A stretch of 64,000 nucleotides of DNA from contig NZ_JABXKL010000032.1 in NCBI RefSeq assembly GCF_017114995.1, positions 1-64,000 of the forward strand. Direction: 5' to 3'. This stretch comes from Nostoc sp. NMS9 (GTDB taxonomy: Bacteria; Cyanobacteriota; Cyanobacteriia; Cyanobacteriales; Nostocaceae). Below, piece by piece: positions 1 to 9,200 of this stretch (its first letter is position 1; each line of letters starts with the position of its first letter). Made by a program: the position numbers and the translations under genes. The notes under the pieces were generated by a model, which was not told the DNA's origin, did not search any database, and saw only the letters and a program-made list of their open reading frames with translations.

Positions 1-86
1 TCCGCGCTTGGATGGCTCCTCAAGATCAACCCCACGAACAATTTGTATTCCCTGAGGAGGTATTACCACGTGGTAACGCTCTCTAA
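1..86 (+). CDS. psbD: Photosystem II D2 protein, C-terminal end (partial)
   Basis: Only the last 27 codons lie in the window; the reading frame begins at base 3 and stops with TAA at 84-86. The residues include [14 protein letters not shown] and end in LPRGNAL, the conserved D2 C-terminus of the photosystem II reaction centre in the thylakoid membrane. The gene runs off the left edge. Its last 17 bases overlap the start of psbC, the usual arrangement for this pair, which are co-transcribed and translationally coupled. Confidence 0.95.
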   Translation, partial: RAWMAPQDQPHEQFVFPEEVLPRGNAL

Positions 87-1461
87 TAGACCAAATATCT
101 TAGGCGGCGCTGGACGCGACCAAGAATCCACTGGGTTTGCTTGGTGGTCTGGTAACGCACGTTTAATCAACTTATCTGGTAAACTGCTGGGTGCTCACGT
201 TGCCCACGCTGGTTTGATTGTATTCTGGGCTGGAGCGATGACTTTGTTTGAAGTCGCTCACTTCATTCCTGAAAAGCCCATGTACGAGCAGGGCTTGATC
301 TTGTTACCTCACCTCGCCACTCAGGGCTGGGGTGTTGGTGCTGGTGGTGAAGTCATCGATACCTTCCCCTACTTTGTTGTCGGTGTACTCCACCTAATTT
401 CCTCAGCCGTCCTTGGCTTTGGCGGTATCTATCATGCCGTTCGTGGCCCAGAAACCTTAGAAGAATATTCTTCTTTCTTTGGTTACGACTGGAAAGACAA
501 GAACAAGATGACCAACATCATCGGGTTCCATCTGATTATTTTGGGATTCGGTGCATTGCTGTTGGTAGCAAAGGCAATGTTCTTTGGTGGGTTGTATGAC
601 ACCTGGGCACCAGGCGGTGGTGATGTTCGGATTATTACCAATCCGACATTAAATCCAGCAGTTATCTTCGGTTATGTAATCAAGTCTCCCTTCGGTGGCG
701 AAGGTTGGATTGTCAGCGTCGATAACTTAGAAGATGTGGTCGGTGGTCACATCTGGATTGCCTTTATCTTAATTTCTGGCGGTATTTTCCACATTCTTAC
801 CAAGCCTTTTGCTTGGTCGCGTCGTGCATCCATCTGGTCAGGTGAGGCTTACCTTTCCTACAGCTTGGGCGCTCTCTCTCTGATGGGCTTCATTGCCTCA
901 ATCTTTGTTTGGTTTAACAACACGGTTTACCCCAGCGAATTCTTTGGCCCTACCGGTCCAGAAGCTTCTCAAGCTCAGGCTTTGACCTTCTTGATTCGTG
1001 ACCAACGCTTGGGTGCTAACGTCGGTTCTGCCCAAGGCCCTACAGGTCTAGGTAAATACCTGATGCGCTCTCCAACTGGTGAAATCATCTTTGGTGGTGA
1101 AACCATGCGCTTCTGGGATTTCCGTGGCCCTTGGTTGGAGCCTCTACGTGGTCCCAATGGTCTTGACCTGGAAAAAATCAAGAATGATATTCAGCCTTGG
1201 CAAGCTCGTCGCGCTGCTGAATACATGACACACGCTCCTCTGGGTTCTTTGAACTCCGTGGGTGGTGTGGCTACCGAAATTAACTCTTTCAACTACGTAT
1301 CTCCTCGCGCTTGGTTGTCGACTTCTCACTTCGTACTAGGATTCTTCTTCCTAGTTGGTCACTTGTGGCACGCTGGTCGCGCACGGGCTGCTGCTGGTGG
1401 TTTTGAGAAAGGAATTAACCGTGATACTGAGCCAGTGATGTTCATGGACGACCTTGACTAG
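70..1461 (+). CDS. psbC: Photosystem II CP43 chlorophyll-binding protein
   Basis: CP43 is an inner antenna subunit of photosystem II; it binds chlorophyll a in the thylakoid membrane and contributes to the oxygen-evolving cluster. The protein is 463 residues from the GTG at 70, the family's usual length. Visible marks are [11 protein letters not shown] at the start, hydrophobic membrane segments with paired histidines, the large lumenal loop around residues 280-410 with [15 protein letters not shown], and the end VMFMDDLD. I chose GTG 70 because a strong ribosome site, GAGGAGG at 54-60, lies inside psbD nine bases upstream, and known CP43 sequences begin here. A TTG 27 bases upstream is in frame but has no support. 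A terminator follows at 1505-1533. Confidence 0.97.
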   Translation: MVTLSNRPNILGGAGRDQESTGFAWWSGNARLINLSGKLLGAHVAHAGLIVFWAGAMTLFEVAHFIPEKPMYEQGLILLPHLATQGWGVGAGGEVIDTFPYFVVGVLHLISSAVLGFGGIYHAVRGPETLEEYSSFFGYDWKDKNKMTNIIGFHLIILGFGALLLVAKAMFFGGLYDTWAPGGGDVRIITNPTLNPAVIFGYVIKSPFGGEGWIVSVDNLEDVVGGHIWIAFILISGGIFHILTKPFAWSRRASIWSGEAYLSYSLGALSLMGFIASIFVWFNNTVYPSEFFGPTGPEASQAQALTFLIRDQRLGANVGSAQGPTGLGKYLMRSPTGEIIFGGETMRFWDFRGPWLEPLRGPNGLDLEKIKNDIQPWQARRAAEYMTHAPLGSLNSVGGVATEINSFNYVSPRAWLSTSHFVLGFFFLVGHLWHAGRARAAAGGFEKGINRDTEPVMFMDDLD

Positions 1462-1504
1462 GTTGTAAAGTTTATTTCATCACTGACAACTAAATAATTT
1501 AGAG

Positions 1505-1533
1505 GCTCTTGCATAAAAGCAAGGGCTTTTTTT
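1505..1533 (+). terminator. Intrinsic terminator of psbDC
   Basis: An 8-base stem, GCTCTTGC pairing with GCAAGGGC (one G-U pair), encloses a six-base loop and is followed by seven T residues. It lies 44 bases after the psbC stop codon. Confidence 0.85.
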
Positions 1534-1590
1534 ATAGGAAAATTAGTAATCTATTAATTAAAGTGAGCGACTTGCCAAGGTAACTAATCT

Positions 1591-1776
1591 ATGAACGACT
1601 CCAATTTTATTGATGCTTTGCGATGGACATCTGAAGCTAAGGAAAAGTTACAAAATATTCCCTTTTTTGTCCGCTCTCAAGCTAAAGCCAGAATTGAACA
1701 GCTAGCTCGTGAAGCAGGCCAAGAGGCTGTGACTGCTGATTTGGTAGAACAAGCTAGGCTTGAGTTTGGACAATAA
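1591..1776 (+). CDS. Small PCP-reductase-domain protein
   Basis: This 61-residue protein is little more than one copy of the small domain found at the C-terminus of ChlB/BchB (light-independent protochlorophyllide reductase) and as stand-alone cyanobacterial proteins. Recognisable features are [20 protein letters not shown] followed by an amphipathic helix with the ending [10 protein letters not shown]. The family is tied to chlorophyll synthesis, but for stand-alone members the role is not clear to me. It sits 130 bases behind psbC, separated by a terminator, so it probably has its own promoter. It is complete for its type. Confidence 0.75.
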   Translation: MNDSNFIDALRWTSEAKEKLQNIPFFVRSQAKARIEQLAREAGQEAVTADLVEQARLEFGQ

Positions 1777-1778
1777 AT

Positions 1779-1820
1779 CAGGAGTCAGGAGTCAGAATCC
1801 AGAATTCAGAATTCAGAATT
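1779..1820 (+). repeat. Short tandem repeats (GGAGTCA and AGAATTC units)
   Basis: Two copies of GGAGTCA are followed by three of AGAATTC/CAGAATT. Such heptamer tandem repeats are common between genes in Nostoc-type genomes. Confidence 0.8.
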
Positions 1821-1910
1821 GGTAAATCCTCTACCAATTAAGGGATAGAGTTTTAAGGCGAGAATATTCCAGTCAATTTAATTCATAATTACGAATTAGT
1901 ATCAACTTCC

Positions 1911-2738
1911 TCATACATTCATTGCTGCTAAAACAGCCTTCTGGCTTACATCTCTGTAAACGGTATTTAAATACTTCATTACCACATCACTCGAAGTTGA
2001 ATTTACTGCATTTTCCTCTTCTTTCGCTAGGGGAATCGCTCCCAATACATCTAATATCGTCTCACTAGTAGATGGTGCAATCACTACCAATGATGACTCT
2101 AGTGGCTCATTGTATTGCCAGAAAGAATTAATTTTTACTGAGTATTTGTTATTAGGAATTGACTGTTGAACATCAGGCGTTTCTGTAGTACTGTATCCAT
2201 TCTTGGTACTACGTAACTTACGCAAATCGCTGATAATTTGCTCTTTAGAACGTCCGCGCAATTGAAATAGTACAAAGGGGTCTTCACTGAAGCGATCGCC
2301 TAACTGATAGTATATCGCACCAATGTGTTTACAAGGATTTGCTTTATCAGGACAAGAGCATTTACTGTGAACATCACCAAGGGTAAATGGAAATATCGAA
2401 AGACCATTAGCCGTGAAGACTTCTTCTATATTTTGTGGCATTTCTCCTGCTAGTAGCTTGGCAGCAAAAATTGCTCTTTGGGACATGGTTTCAATTACAT
2501 AACCCCACTGTTCATCGGTAAATGGTTCAAGGGAAAGGGAAACTTTATAGGGTTCCACTTCGCTACCTTGAACCCTAGCTAATACTTTTGCACCTTTAAA
2601 TTCGATGCTGAGAACATTTCCTTGACGAGCATAGTTTCTCGCACGTTCTAAGCGTTTTTTAAAGCGATAGGAATCTAGCAAATCTAGCCATTGTTGTGAC
2701 CACCATTCTCGACTTGCTTGTAATGTGTAATTAGTCAT
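1911..2738 (-). CDS. SWIM zinc-finger protein
   Basis: The 275-residue protein carries a SWIM zinc finger at residues 127-138: C127-x-C129, then C136-x-H138 in KCSCPDKANPCKHIGA. SWIM fingers bind DNA or protein and frequently occur beside SNF2/SWI2 ATPases. The N-terminal part, WWSQQWLDLLDSYRFKKRLERA, is characteristic of bacterial SWIM proteins that partner a helicase. The likely partner is the SNF2 helicase at 6255-9590 on the same strand, but two conflict-type genes now lie between them. The last 70 residues show no known domain. Start is the ATG at 2738, which fits the usual N-terminus. A role in DNA repair or chromatin-like remodelling is inference. Confidence 0.85.
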   Translation of the reverse strand: MTNYTLQASREWWSQQWLDLLDSYRFKKRLERARNYARQGNVLSIEFKGAKVLARVQGSEVEPYKVSLSLEPFTDEQWGYVIETMSQRAIFAAKLLAGEMPQNIEEVFTANGLSIFPFTLGDVHSKCSCPDKANPCKHIGAIYYQLGDRFSEDPFVLFQLRGRSKEQIISDLRKLRSTKNGYSTTETPDVQQSIPNNKYSVKINSFWQYNEPLESSLVVIAPSTSETILDVLGAIPLAKEEENAVNSTSSDVVMKYLNTVYRDVSQKAVLAAMNV

Positions 2739-2921
2739 AAGTCACGTCGCTTCGCTCCGAATTCAAAATTCAAAATTTAAAATTATGGAATGGATGGGTT
2801 GATCTCGTTTTGTGACAGTTATCTCAGACTATAACGTTTATGGTTGAGAGCATATCAGTTTTGCAAATATACGCCTACAGATTGGAAGTTTGTGACAAGA
2901 CAGGGACGTAAAACCTTGAAT

Positions 2922-2948
2922 TAATTACGAATTACGAATTACGAATTA
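2922..2948 (+). repeat. Heptamer repeat ATTACGA
   Basis: About three and a half copies of ATTACGA abut the end of the NB-ARC gene. The same heptamer recurs near 12998, 28419, 32297 and 53747. Confidence 0.85.
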
Positions 2949-5159
2949 TTCCATTCCCGCCTTGCGCCGCAATCGCTCAACTAATTGGCGCGAAAAATCC
3001 AAGTTTTGATCGCGTAGGCGCTCTTGGATTTCCAGGGCAGCCAGTGCCAAGGGTAGCGCCTCTGGGTAGCGCCCCTCCTTCTCCAAAACTCGCGCCAGCC
3101 CCGCTTGAGCATTAGCCACTAAGTCTTGCCGCCCCACTTCCTGCGCCAGGGCTAACTCACGCTTGTACCAGGGGCGGGCTTCTGAAGGGTGATTGCGGTT
3201 AAGGGCGAGAAGTCCCAAGCTGGCGCAATAAGTTGCTTGTCTTTCTTTATTTCCTAATTTTTCTTCTATCGCCAATGCTTGCTGATTATATGATTCGGCG
3301 CGATCGTATTGTCCCTGCAATAGCGCAACTGCTCCCAGATCGTTGAGGGCGATCGCCTCACGTTCTTCCTCTCCAAACTCTCGGTAAATTGCTAATCTCT
3401 CCTGGTACAGTCGCTCCGCCTCCGCCCATTCCCGGCGTTGGCTTGCAATGGTTCCTTGCAGACCGATTGCAACAGCCTTCTCCAGACGACTACCGCCCTG
3501 CTCCATTGCCTCCGCCATCTGAGCCGCCCAACTTGCTGCTCTATCAGTCTCCGCGCGATTATAGTAAATCCAGGCAACATTATAGGCACCCCAACCAGCA
3601 TCGCTCCACTGACCGAGCGCCTTTCCCGCCTGATATACCCACTCACCCAAGCGCACCCGCTCATCCCAGTAGCCGCGAAAGAAGAGGAAGTTATACAAAG
3701 CGGTTTCCAAATCGATGAGCATCTGGGCAGCCTGTCGGTCTTTCAACGCACCGGGAATACCTGCCATCTCCCGCAGGGTTGTCGCCACGCCCTCTAGATT
3801 CTGCCACTCGGCTTCCAGCTTGTCATGTGTCTGATAGGCATCTTTGCCCTGACCCCCGTACTTCTGGGCAAAGTCCACCCAGTAGCGCAGAACTTTGCCT
3901 TGGGCAGCAGAGTCAAACCGAATTCCACTTAGGGGTGCAGTTACAACGGTATCCGTTCCGCCCACAACTGCCCGAATATATGTGCGGATGAGGGGGTGCA
4001 GGCCAAACCGTTCTTCATCCAAGTCATTTACCAAAGATAGAGTGACTAACCGCTCTAAAGAAACTTCGATCTCGGTAATGGCTAAATCCGTAGCATCTGC
4101 CAGTGCTGCGGTTTTTGCTGGTGTCAGGAATACAACTAGGGCAGACAACACTGTGCGGTCATTTTCAAAGAGAGTTTTGGCAGCATCGGCAAACAGAAAC
4201 CCGTAGAGATCCTCAGATTTGGCGGCATTCCGCAATCGCTCTAGGGCAACACTGATAGAGTAACCTTTGTCTGCCACCTGTCCCAATGTCCAATCCAGCG
4301 CTAGGGGATTGCCACCAGAGGCTTCATATAAAGCGGTCAATATCTCTGGCTTCGTGGCGTTTAGTTCCTGGGCTAGACGGGGGTGCGATCTTCCCTTCTC
4401 TCTCATTAATTCCAAAGCTTCTGTCTCTAAGAGACGATCTAAGCGGATGGTGACGGCGCTTTCCCCAGTGCGGCGGCGGCTGGTGATGATGGCTTTGTTG
4501 GGGGTGGGCAGTTTCCGCACAAACTCGGCAATCATATCGCGTTCTTCTGCATTCAGCGTTTCCAAGTTATCCCAAATCAACAGGGTGCGCCGTCCCCGCA
4601 GGGCATCAAGAAGGGCGCGGCGGCGTTCTGTGGCATCAGTCATTTTCACAATATTTGTCTGTCCTAACCCCTTGGCAAATTCCCGGCAGAAGCTATCAAG
4701 AGAAGACAAGGCGAGGGTTTCTTCTCGCACTCCCTCAGCTGAGAGCCAGGTAGTCTTGGCAGAAACAAACAGATAGGCATCAAATAAGGCTTGCTCACGG
4801 GCAAGGTGTGCTACCTCCAGCGCTAACGCCGTTTTGCCCATACCACCAATACCATCGATCGCCACACCCCAACCGCGTTCCTCTGGTGAAAGTGCCTCCA
4901 AACAACGCGCAATTTCTTGTTTGCGTCCCACAAACACATCGTTATAGCGGGGCAGGTTATCGGGCAAACTTTCTGAGCGCTTTCCCTCTAACTGGCTTAA
5001 TCGCACCTCTAAGCTAGTGACTTCTTTTTGTTTTTCCTCCAGATCGATCTGCAAATCCACTGGAACTCGAATCCCATAACCAGCTTTTTCCTCCTCTAAT
5101 ATCTGGAGGGCGCGACGAGCGCGGTTGAGAGTTCGCTGTAGTGCTTCTTGATTATCCAT
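2946..5159 (-). CDS. NB-ARC (STAND) NTPase with N-terminal adaptor and TPR repeats
   Basis: The 737-residue protein is a STAND-type signal transducer. Order: an N-terminal helical adaptor (residues 1-56); an NB-ARC NTPase with Walker A GIGGMGKT (103-110), a Walker B-like TLLIWDN (192-198) and IITSRRR (224-230); a winged-helix-like stretch; then tetratricopeptide repeats from about 520 to the end, such as AIALNDLGAVALLQGQYDRAESYNQQ-type units. The adaptor is 82% identical to that of the TIR protein just upstream (5296-6060), so the two probably meet through like-with-like contact. This matches the effector-associated-domain design described for NTP-dependent bacterial conflict systems. Expected action: the TPRs sense a cue, the NTPase oligomerises and recruits the TIR effector. 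The trigger is unknown. It lies between a SWIM gene and its probable helicase partner, suggesting insertion. Confidence 0.85.
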   Translation of the reverse strand: MDNQEALQRTLNRARRALQILEEEKAGYGIRVPVDLQIDLEEKQKEVTSLEVRLSQLEGKRSESLPDNLPRYNDVFVGRKQEIARCLEALSPEERGWGVAIDGIGGMGKTALALEVAHLAREQALFDAYLFVSAKTTWLSAEGVREETLALSSLDSFCREFAKGLGQTNIVKMTDATERRRALLDALRGRRTLLIWDNLETLNAEERDMIAEFVRKLPTPNKAIITSRRRTGESAVTIRLDRLLETEALELMREKGRSHPRLAQELNATKPEILTALYEASGGNPLALDWTLGQVADKGYSISVALERLRNAAKSEDLYGFLFADAAKTLFENDRTVLSALVVFLTPAKTAALADATDLAITEIEVSLERLVTLSLVNDLDEERFGLHPLIRTYIRAVVGGTDTVVTAPLSGIRFDSAAQGKVLRYWVDFAQKYGGQGKDAYQTHDKLEAEWQNLEGVATTLREMAGIPGALKDRQAAQMLIDLETALYNFLFFRGYWDERVRLGEWVYQAGKALGQWSDAGWGAYNVAWIYYNRAETDRAASWAAQMAEAMEQGGSRLEKAVAIGLQGTIASQRREWAEAERLYQERLAIYREFGEEEREAIALNDLGAVALLQGQYDRAESYNQQALAIEEKLGNKERQATYCASLGLLALNRNHPSEARPWYKRELALAQEVGRQDLVANAQAGLARVLEKEGRYPEALPLALAALEIQERLRDQNLDFSRQLVERLRRKAGME

Positions 5160-5295
5160 AGAATTTGATAAAAAGAAATCTCAGGATTTGCAGTTGAAAA
5201 AAGGCAAAGGGTAGGAGGAGCAACAAGATATCCACTTTTCCCGAATCATTGAGGGCGATCGCTTTTGGCAGACGCTCCGTACATTCGCTCTTAGC

Positions 5296-6060
5296 TTACT
5301 CATCTAAACTTTCTGCGATCGCTTTGAGCAGTGCCTCAAAATCTGATTGTATATGAATCTCTTCCGTCAGAGCATTCATATCCTTCAGCAGGTTTATAAG
5401 ATTAGCAAACATATTACGAATTTCAGTATATAGGTCAATTTCTTCTCTAAATCCCTGTAAATTAGCGGCGCTAACTGTTTTCATAGCGTCATTTAAATCT
5501 TGAATTTGCTTTTCCCAATACTCAACATATTTAATTCTTTCAATAGGCTTATAAATTTGGGCATCTGCTAAAACTATGGGAAAAATTCGATGATAAAGTT
5601 TTCCATTTTTGGCAATTTCAACTAGTTCATACATGCAATTTTCAGACTTCAAATATTGGTCGCTGATTACCACAATCACACATTTGCCACGACTCAATCG
5701 CTGCATGAATTCTTGAAATCGTTCTTTGTAGCCAATTGCATTTTTATCCCGAATGATTGTAATACCTTTTGCCTGAAATACTTTCTCTAGTTGTTGTACA
5801 AATGTTTCGCTGTGATTATCTCGCCAGGTATAGGAGATAAAAACTTCCTTTTGGTTGCTTTTTGCCTCTACTTTATCGATGCTGTTTTGAAAATGACTCA
5901 ATCGCGCCTCTAAGCTAGCTACTTCTTTTTCTTTTTCCTCCAGTTCGATTTGCAAATCTACTGGAACTCGAATTCCAAAACCAGCTTTTTGTTCTTCTAA
6001 TATCTGGAGAGCACGGTGGGCGCGGTTGAGAGTTCTCTGTAATGCTTCTCGATCGTCCAT
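5296..6060 (-). CDS. TIR-domain effector sharing the NB-ARC protein's adaptor
   Basis: The 254-residue protein has the adaptor at residues 1-56 and a TIR domain at about 70-200. TIR marks are KEVFISYTWRDN, the BB-loop-like RDKNAIGYKERF, VIVVISDQYLKSENCMYELVE and a conserved PIVLAD strand. E145 in CMYELVE is at the place of the catalytic glutamate of NAD-cleaving TIR domains, so NADase activity is plausible but untested. The last 60 residues are helical and unassigned. It is 136 bases upstream of the NB-ARC/TPR gene on the same strand and is probably co-transcribed. Likely role: the killing arm of an abortive-infection or self/non-self conflict module whose sensor is the NB-ARC protein. Confidence 0.85.
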   Translation of the reverse strand: MDDREALQRTLNRAHRALQILEEQKAGFGIRVPVDLQIELEEKEKEVASLEARLSHFQNSIDKVEAKSNQKEVFISYTWRDNHSETFVQQLEKVFQAKGITIIRDKNAIGYKERFQEFMQRLSRGKCVIVVISDQYLKSENCMYELVEIAKNGKLYHRIFPIVLADAQIYKPIERIKYVEYWEKQIQDLNDAMKTVSAANLQGFREEIDLYTEIRNMFANLINLLKDMNALTEEIHIQSDFEALLKAIAESLDE

Positions 6061-6254
6061 AGAGTTATATCAAAATAAGATACTTTTCAATATAAACATT
6101 CAATAGACTCCTTGCAAAAGTCTCGATTTTTAACTATTTATTTGCGCGTTTACGTGAAGTCGAGAAGTATTTATGCAAGAAGCTAATGCATACGAACAAA
6201 TATAATTTTGTAGAATTATACTACATGCAAAAAAGTTAAATTTACACCACAAAC

Positions 6255-9200
6255 TTATTCTGCATCATCGTCAATTACTGCACTGCGGTCAAGTATTAAT
6301 AAGTTACGAAGTTGGTCTGTATCCAGTTCAGTTAACCATTCTTCACCAGCACCTACAACTTGTTCAGCTAGTTGTTTTTTACTTTCAATCATGTCATGAA
6401 TTTTTTCTTCTAAAGTGCCAGTACAAACAAATTTATGTACTTGCACATTCCGGGTTTGTCCAATGCGAAATACTCGGTCTGTGGCTTGATTTTCCACTGC
6501 TGGATTCCACCATCTATCAAAGTGGAATACATGATTTGCGCGTGTTAAATTCAGTCCGACACCACCCGCTTTTAGAGAAAGAATCATAATCGGGGGGCCT
6601 TGAGGATCGTGTTGGAAACGGTCGATCATTTCCTCGCGTTGTTTTTTGCTGGTGCTGCCATATAAAAAGAATATTTCTCGCCCTAACTGTTTTTCTAAAT
6701 AGGGTTTAAGTAATTTACCCCACTCAGCAAACTGTGTAAAGATTAAAGCGCGATCGCTTTCTGCTAAAACTTCTTCTAACATTTCTTCTAGGCGCAGAAG
6801 TTTGGCTGAATTATGTTGCTCTAATGTCGCTTCTTTCAAATATTGGGCTGGGTGATTGCAGATTTGTTTGAGTTTGATTAGTAAAGCCAAAATCATCCCC
6901 CGACGTTGCAATCCTTCAGCAGATTCTATCTCGACTAAAGATTGTTCTACAATTTGTTGATAAAGTGCAGCTTGTTCACCAGTTAGACCGCAAAATACGG
7001 TCATTTCTTGCTTATCTGGCAAGTCTTGAATGATGTCGCGATCGCTTTTCAATCGCCGCAGTATAAATGGTTGTACTAATGAACGTAACTGAGTCAAAGA
7101 AGCCGTATCACCATACTTTTCTATTGGCATGGCAAACCGACGCTGGAAAAATTGTTTATTGCCTAAATATCCAGGATTCAGAAAATCCAAAATAGACCAT
7201 AGTTCTTGCAATCTATTTTCTACTGGTGTCCCCGTCAACGCAATCCGAAATGTAGCTTCTAATTGGCGTACTGCTTTTGACTGCTTCGCCTCTGGATTTT
7301 TCACATTCTGGGCTTCATCTAAAACAATTATCTGCCAAGAGACACTTTGCAATGACTTGATATCTCGATGAAGCAGTGAGTAGCTGGTAACAATTAAATC
7401 GTGATTTTTCACGGCTTCTAAAAACGCTTTCCCTTTTGGGCGTTTGTCACCGTGATATTGCAAAATTTTCAGGCTTGGTGCAAATTTGTTGACTTCCCTT
7501 TCCCAGTTGCCTAAAACCGAAGTTGGACAAACTAGCAGTGTTGAATTTTCTAGCGCATCTTGTTCTTTTAAATGTAACAAAAAAGCAATGAACTGGATAG
7601 TTTTACCGAGTCCCATATCGTCGGCGAGACACGCGCCCAAACCCCAACGTTCCAGGAAGGATAACCAAGCAGCACCACGTTCTTGATAAGGTCGTAACTG
7701 TCCTTTAAAGCCTGCTGGTGTGGGTAAAGGTGCGATCGCTTGATTATTGGTTAACGCCCCAATCAACTCTTGCAATGCCCCAGATGCATCAAAGCTGACC
7801 ACTGGTAACTTTTCAATTGCCTGAGTATCCCCAGTACTCAGACGCAAAGCATCTTCCAGGGAAAGCGCCATTTGGTCTTTGCGAGTGGTAAAAAAAGTTT
7901 GGGCTGTCTTGATATCTTGGGGTCGCAATTCTACCCACTCGCCGTTAATTTCCACTAGCGGACTATTTAAAGCCACAAGTTTATCAAACTCAGCTTTGGA
8001 AATAGTCTGTCCACCAATTGCCAATTGCCATTGGAAATTTAGTAGACTCTGCAACCCTAAACGTCCTTGCTTTCCTTTTGGGGTTTCGGCAGTAATTTTC
8101 AAACCCAAACGATTTGCCCATCCTTCACGGTTCGCTAAACTGGGAGGCAAAATTACTCCTAAACCACTGTCTTCCAACCTCCAGGCTACAGCTTTGATAA
8201 ACTCATAAGCTTGAATGGGGGTGAGACGAGAAGATTGAGGATATTCGGTTTCTAAACTGGGTGCGTAGGCGCTTTGCGCCTTGTCGCCAGACATCGCTGG
8301 ATATAATCGGGAAGCTACCCCTAAACCTCGCAAAAATGTTTCTTGTGGTTGCTCAATTGTCCGATTTTCATAAACCAATCGTTCAACTGGATTGTTCCAA
8401 ATAGTTGCCGCATCCACCAAAAACTCAGGATCGTCAGCCGCTTGCAGGAAATACACCAATGTCCAATCTGTTTCGCCAGACTGTGGAGAACGCAGTTGAA
8501 AACAGGTACGAAATAGAGTTTTAAGAGTTAACTGGTATTGTAGCGGCATAGTCCAAGCCTTCAGTGCCGCTTCCAGTCGTTCCACTTCAATTGCATCTGC
8601 ATTAACTGTACCAGATGCACTAGTTAAGGCTTGCAACCACTGTCGCACCCCAGCTGGTAAAGATGCGTAGGCGTTGCCCGTCGTAGACATCGCCTTAGCT
8701 TCAATTGGAGGTTGAGAACCTACCATTTCTCGCACTTGGGCATCTATCGTACTGTTGAGAAATCCCAAAAGTAATTCTTGAGGTTCTGTGGGAAAGTCTA
8801 CATAAAGTAGGGATTGGGAAAAATCCTCCCCAGTCCCCAATACCTCCTGATAAGTACGACAAACCAACGGCATATTCGCAGAAAATTTTTCTAGGCGGGT
8901 TCCATCTACAGCACTGTCTAGAAGTACTTGCCATTTGGCAGCAAATGCACCATCTGATTCTCGGTCAATTGTTGGTAAAAACTTACAACGAGAGATTAAA
9001 TCTAAACTCCATCGCGCAACCTGCGACCAAAAGCGTAAATCTCCACCCAAAAAAGCATCTTCCCCTTTCGCAGCATTTAGGGGAATAGCAGCGAGAAATT
9101 TTACTGCTTCGCTGGGGTTGAGACAAAAACCCTCAACTAGCCACGGTTGCAAATATTGTGGTGAATCTGTATTTTCCCCCAAGCTGGCAGAATGTACAGG

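Noticed and set aside
3389-5017. Several plus-strand frames across the NB-ARC gene
   Set aside because: They are opposite-strand shadows of a gene with clear motifs and GC-rich codon use.
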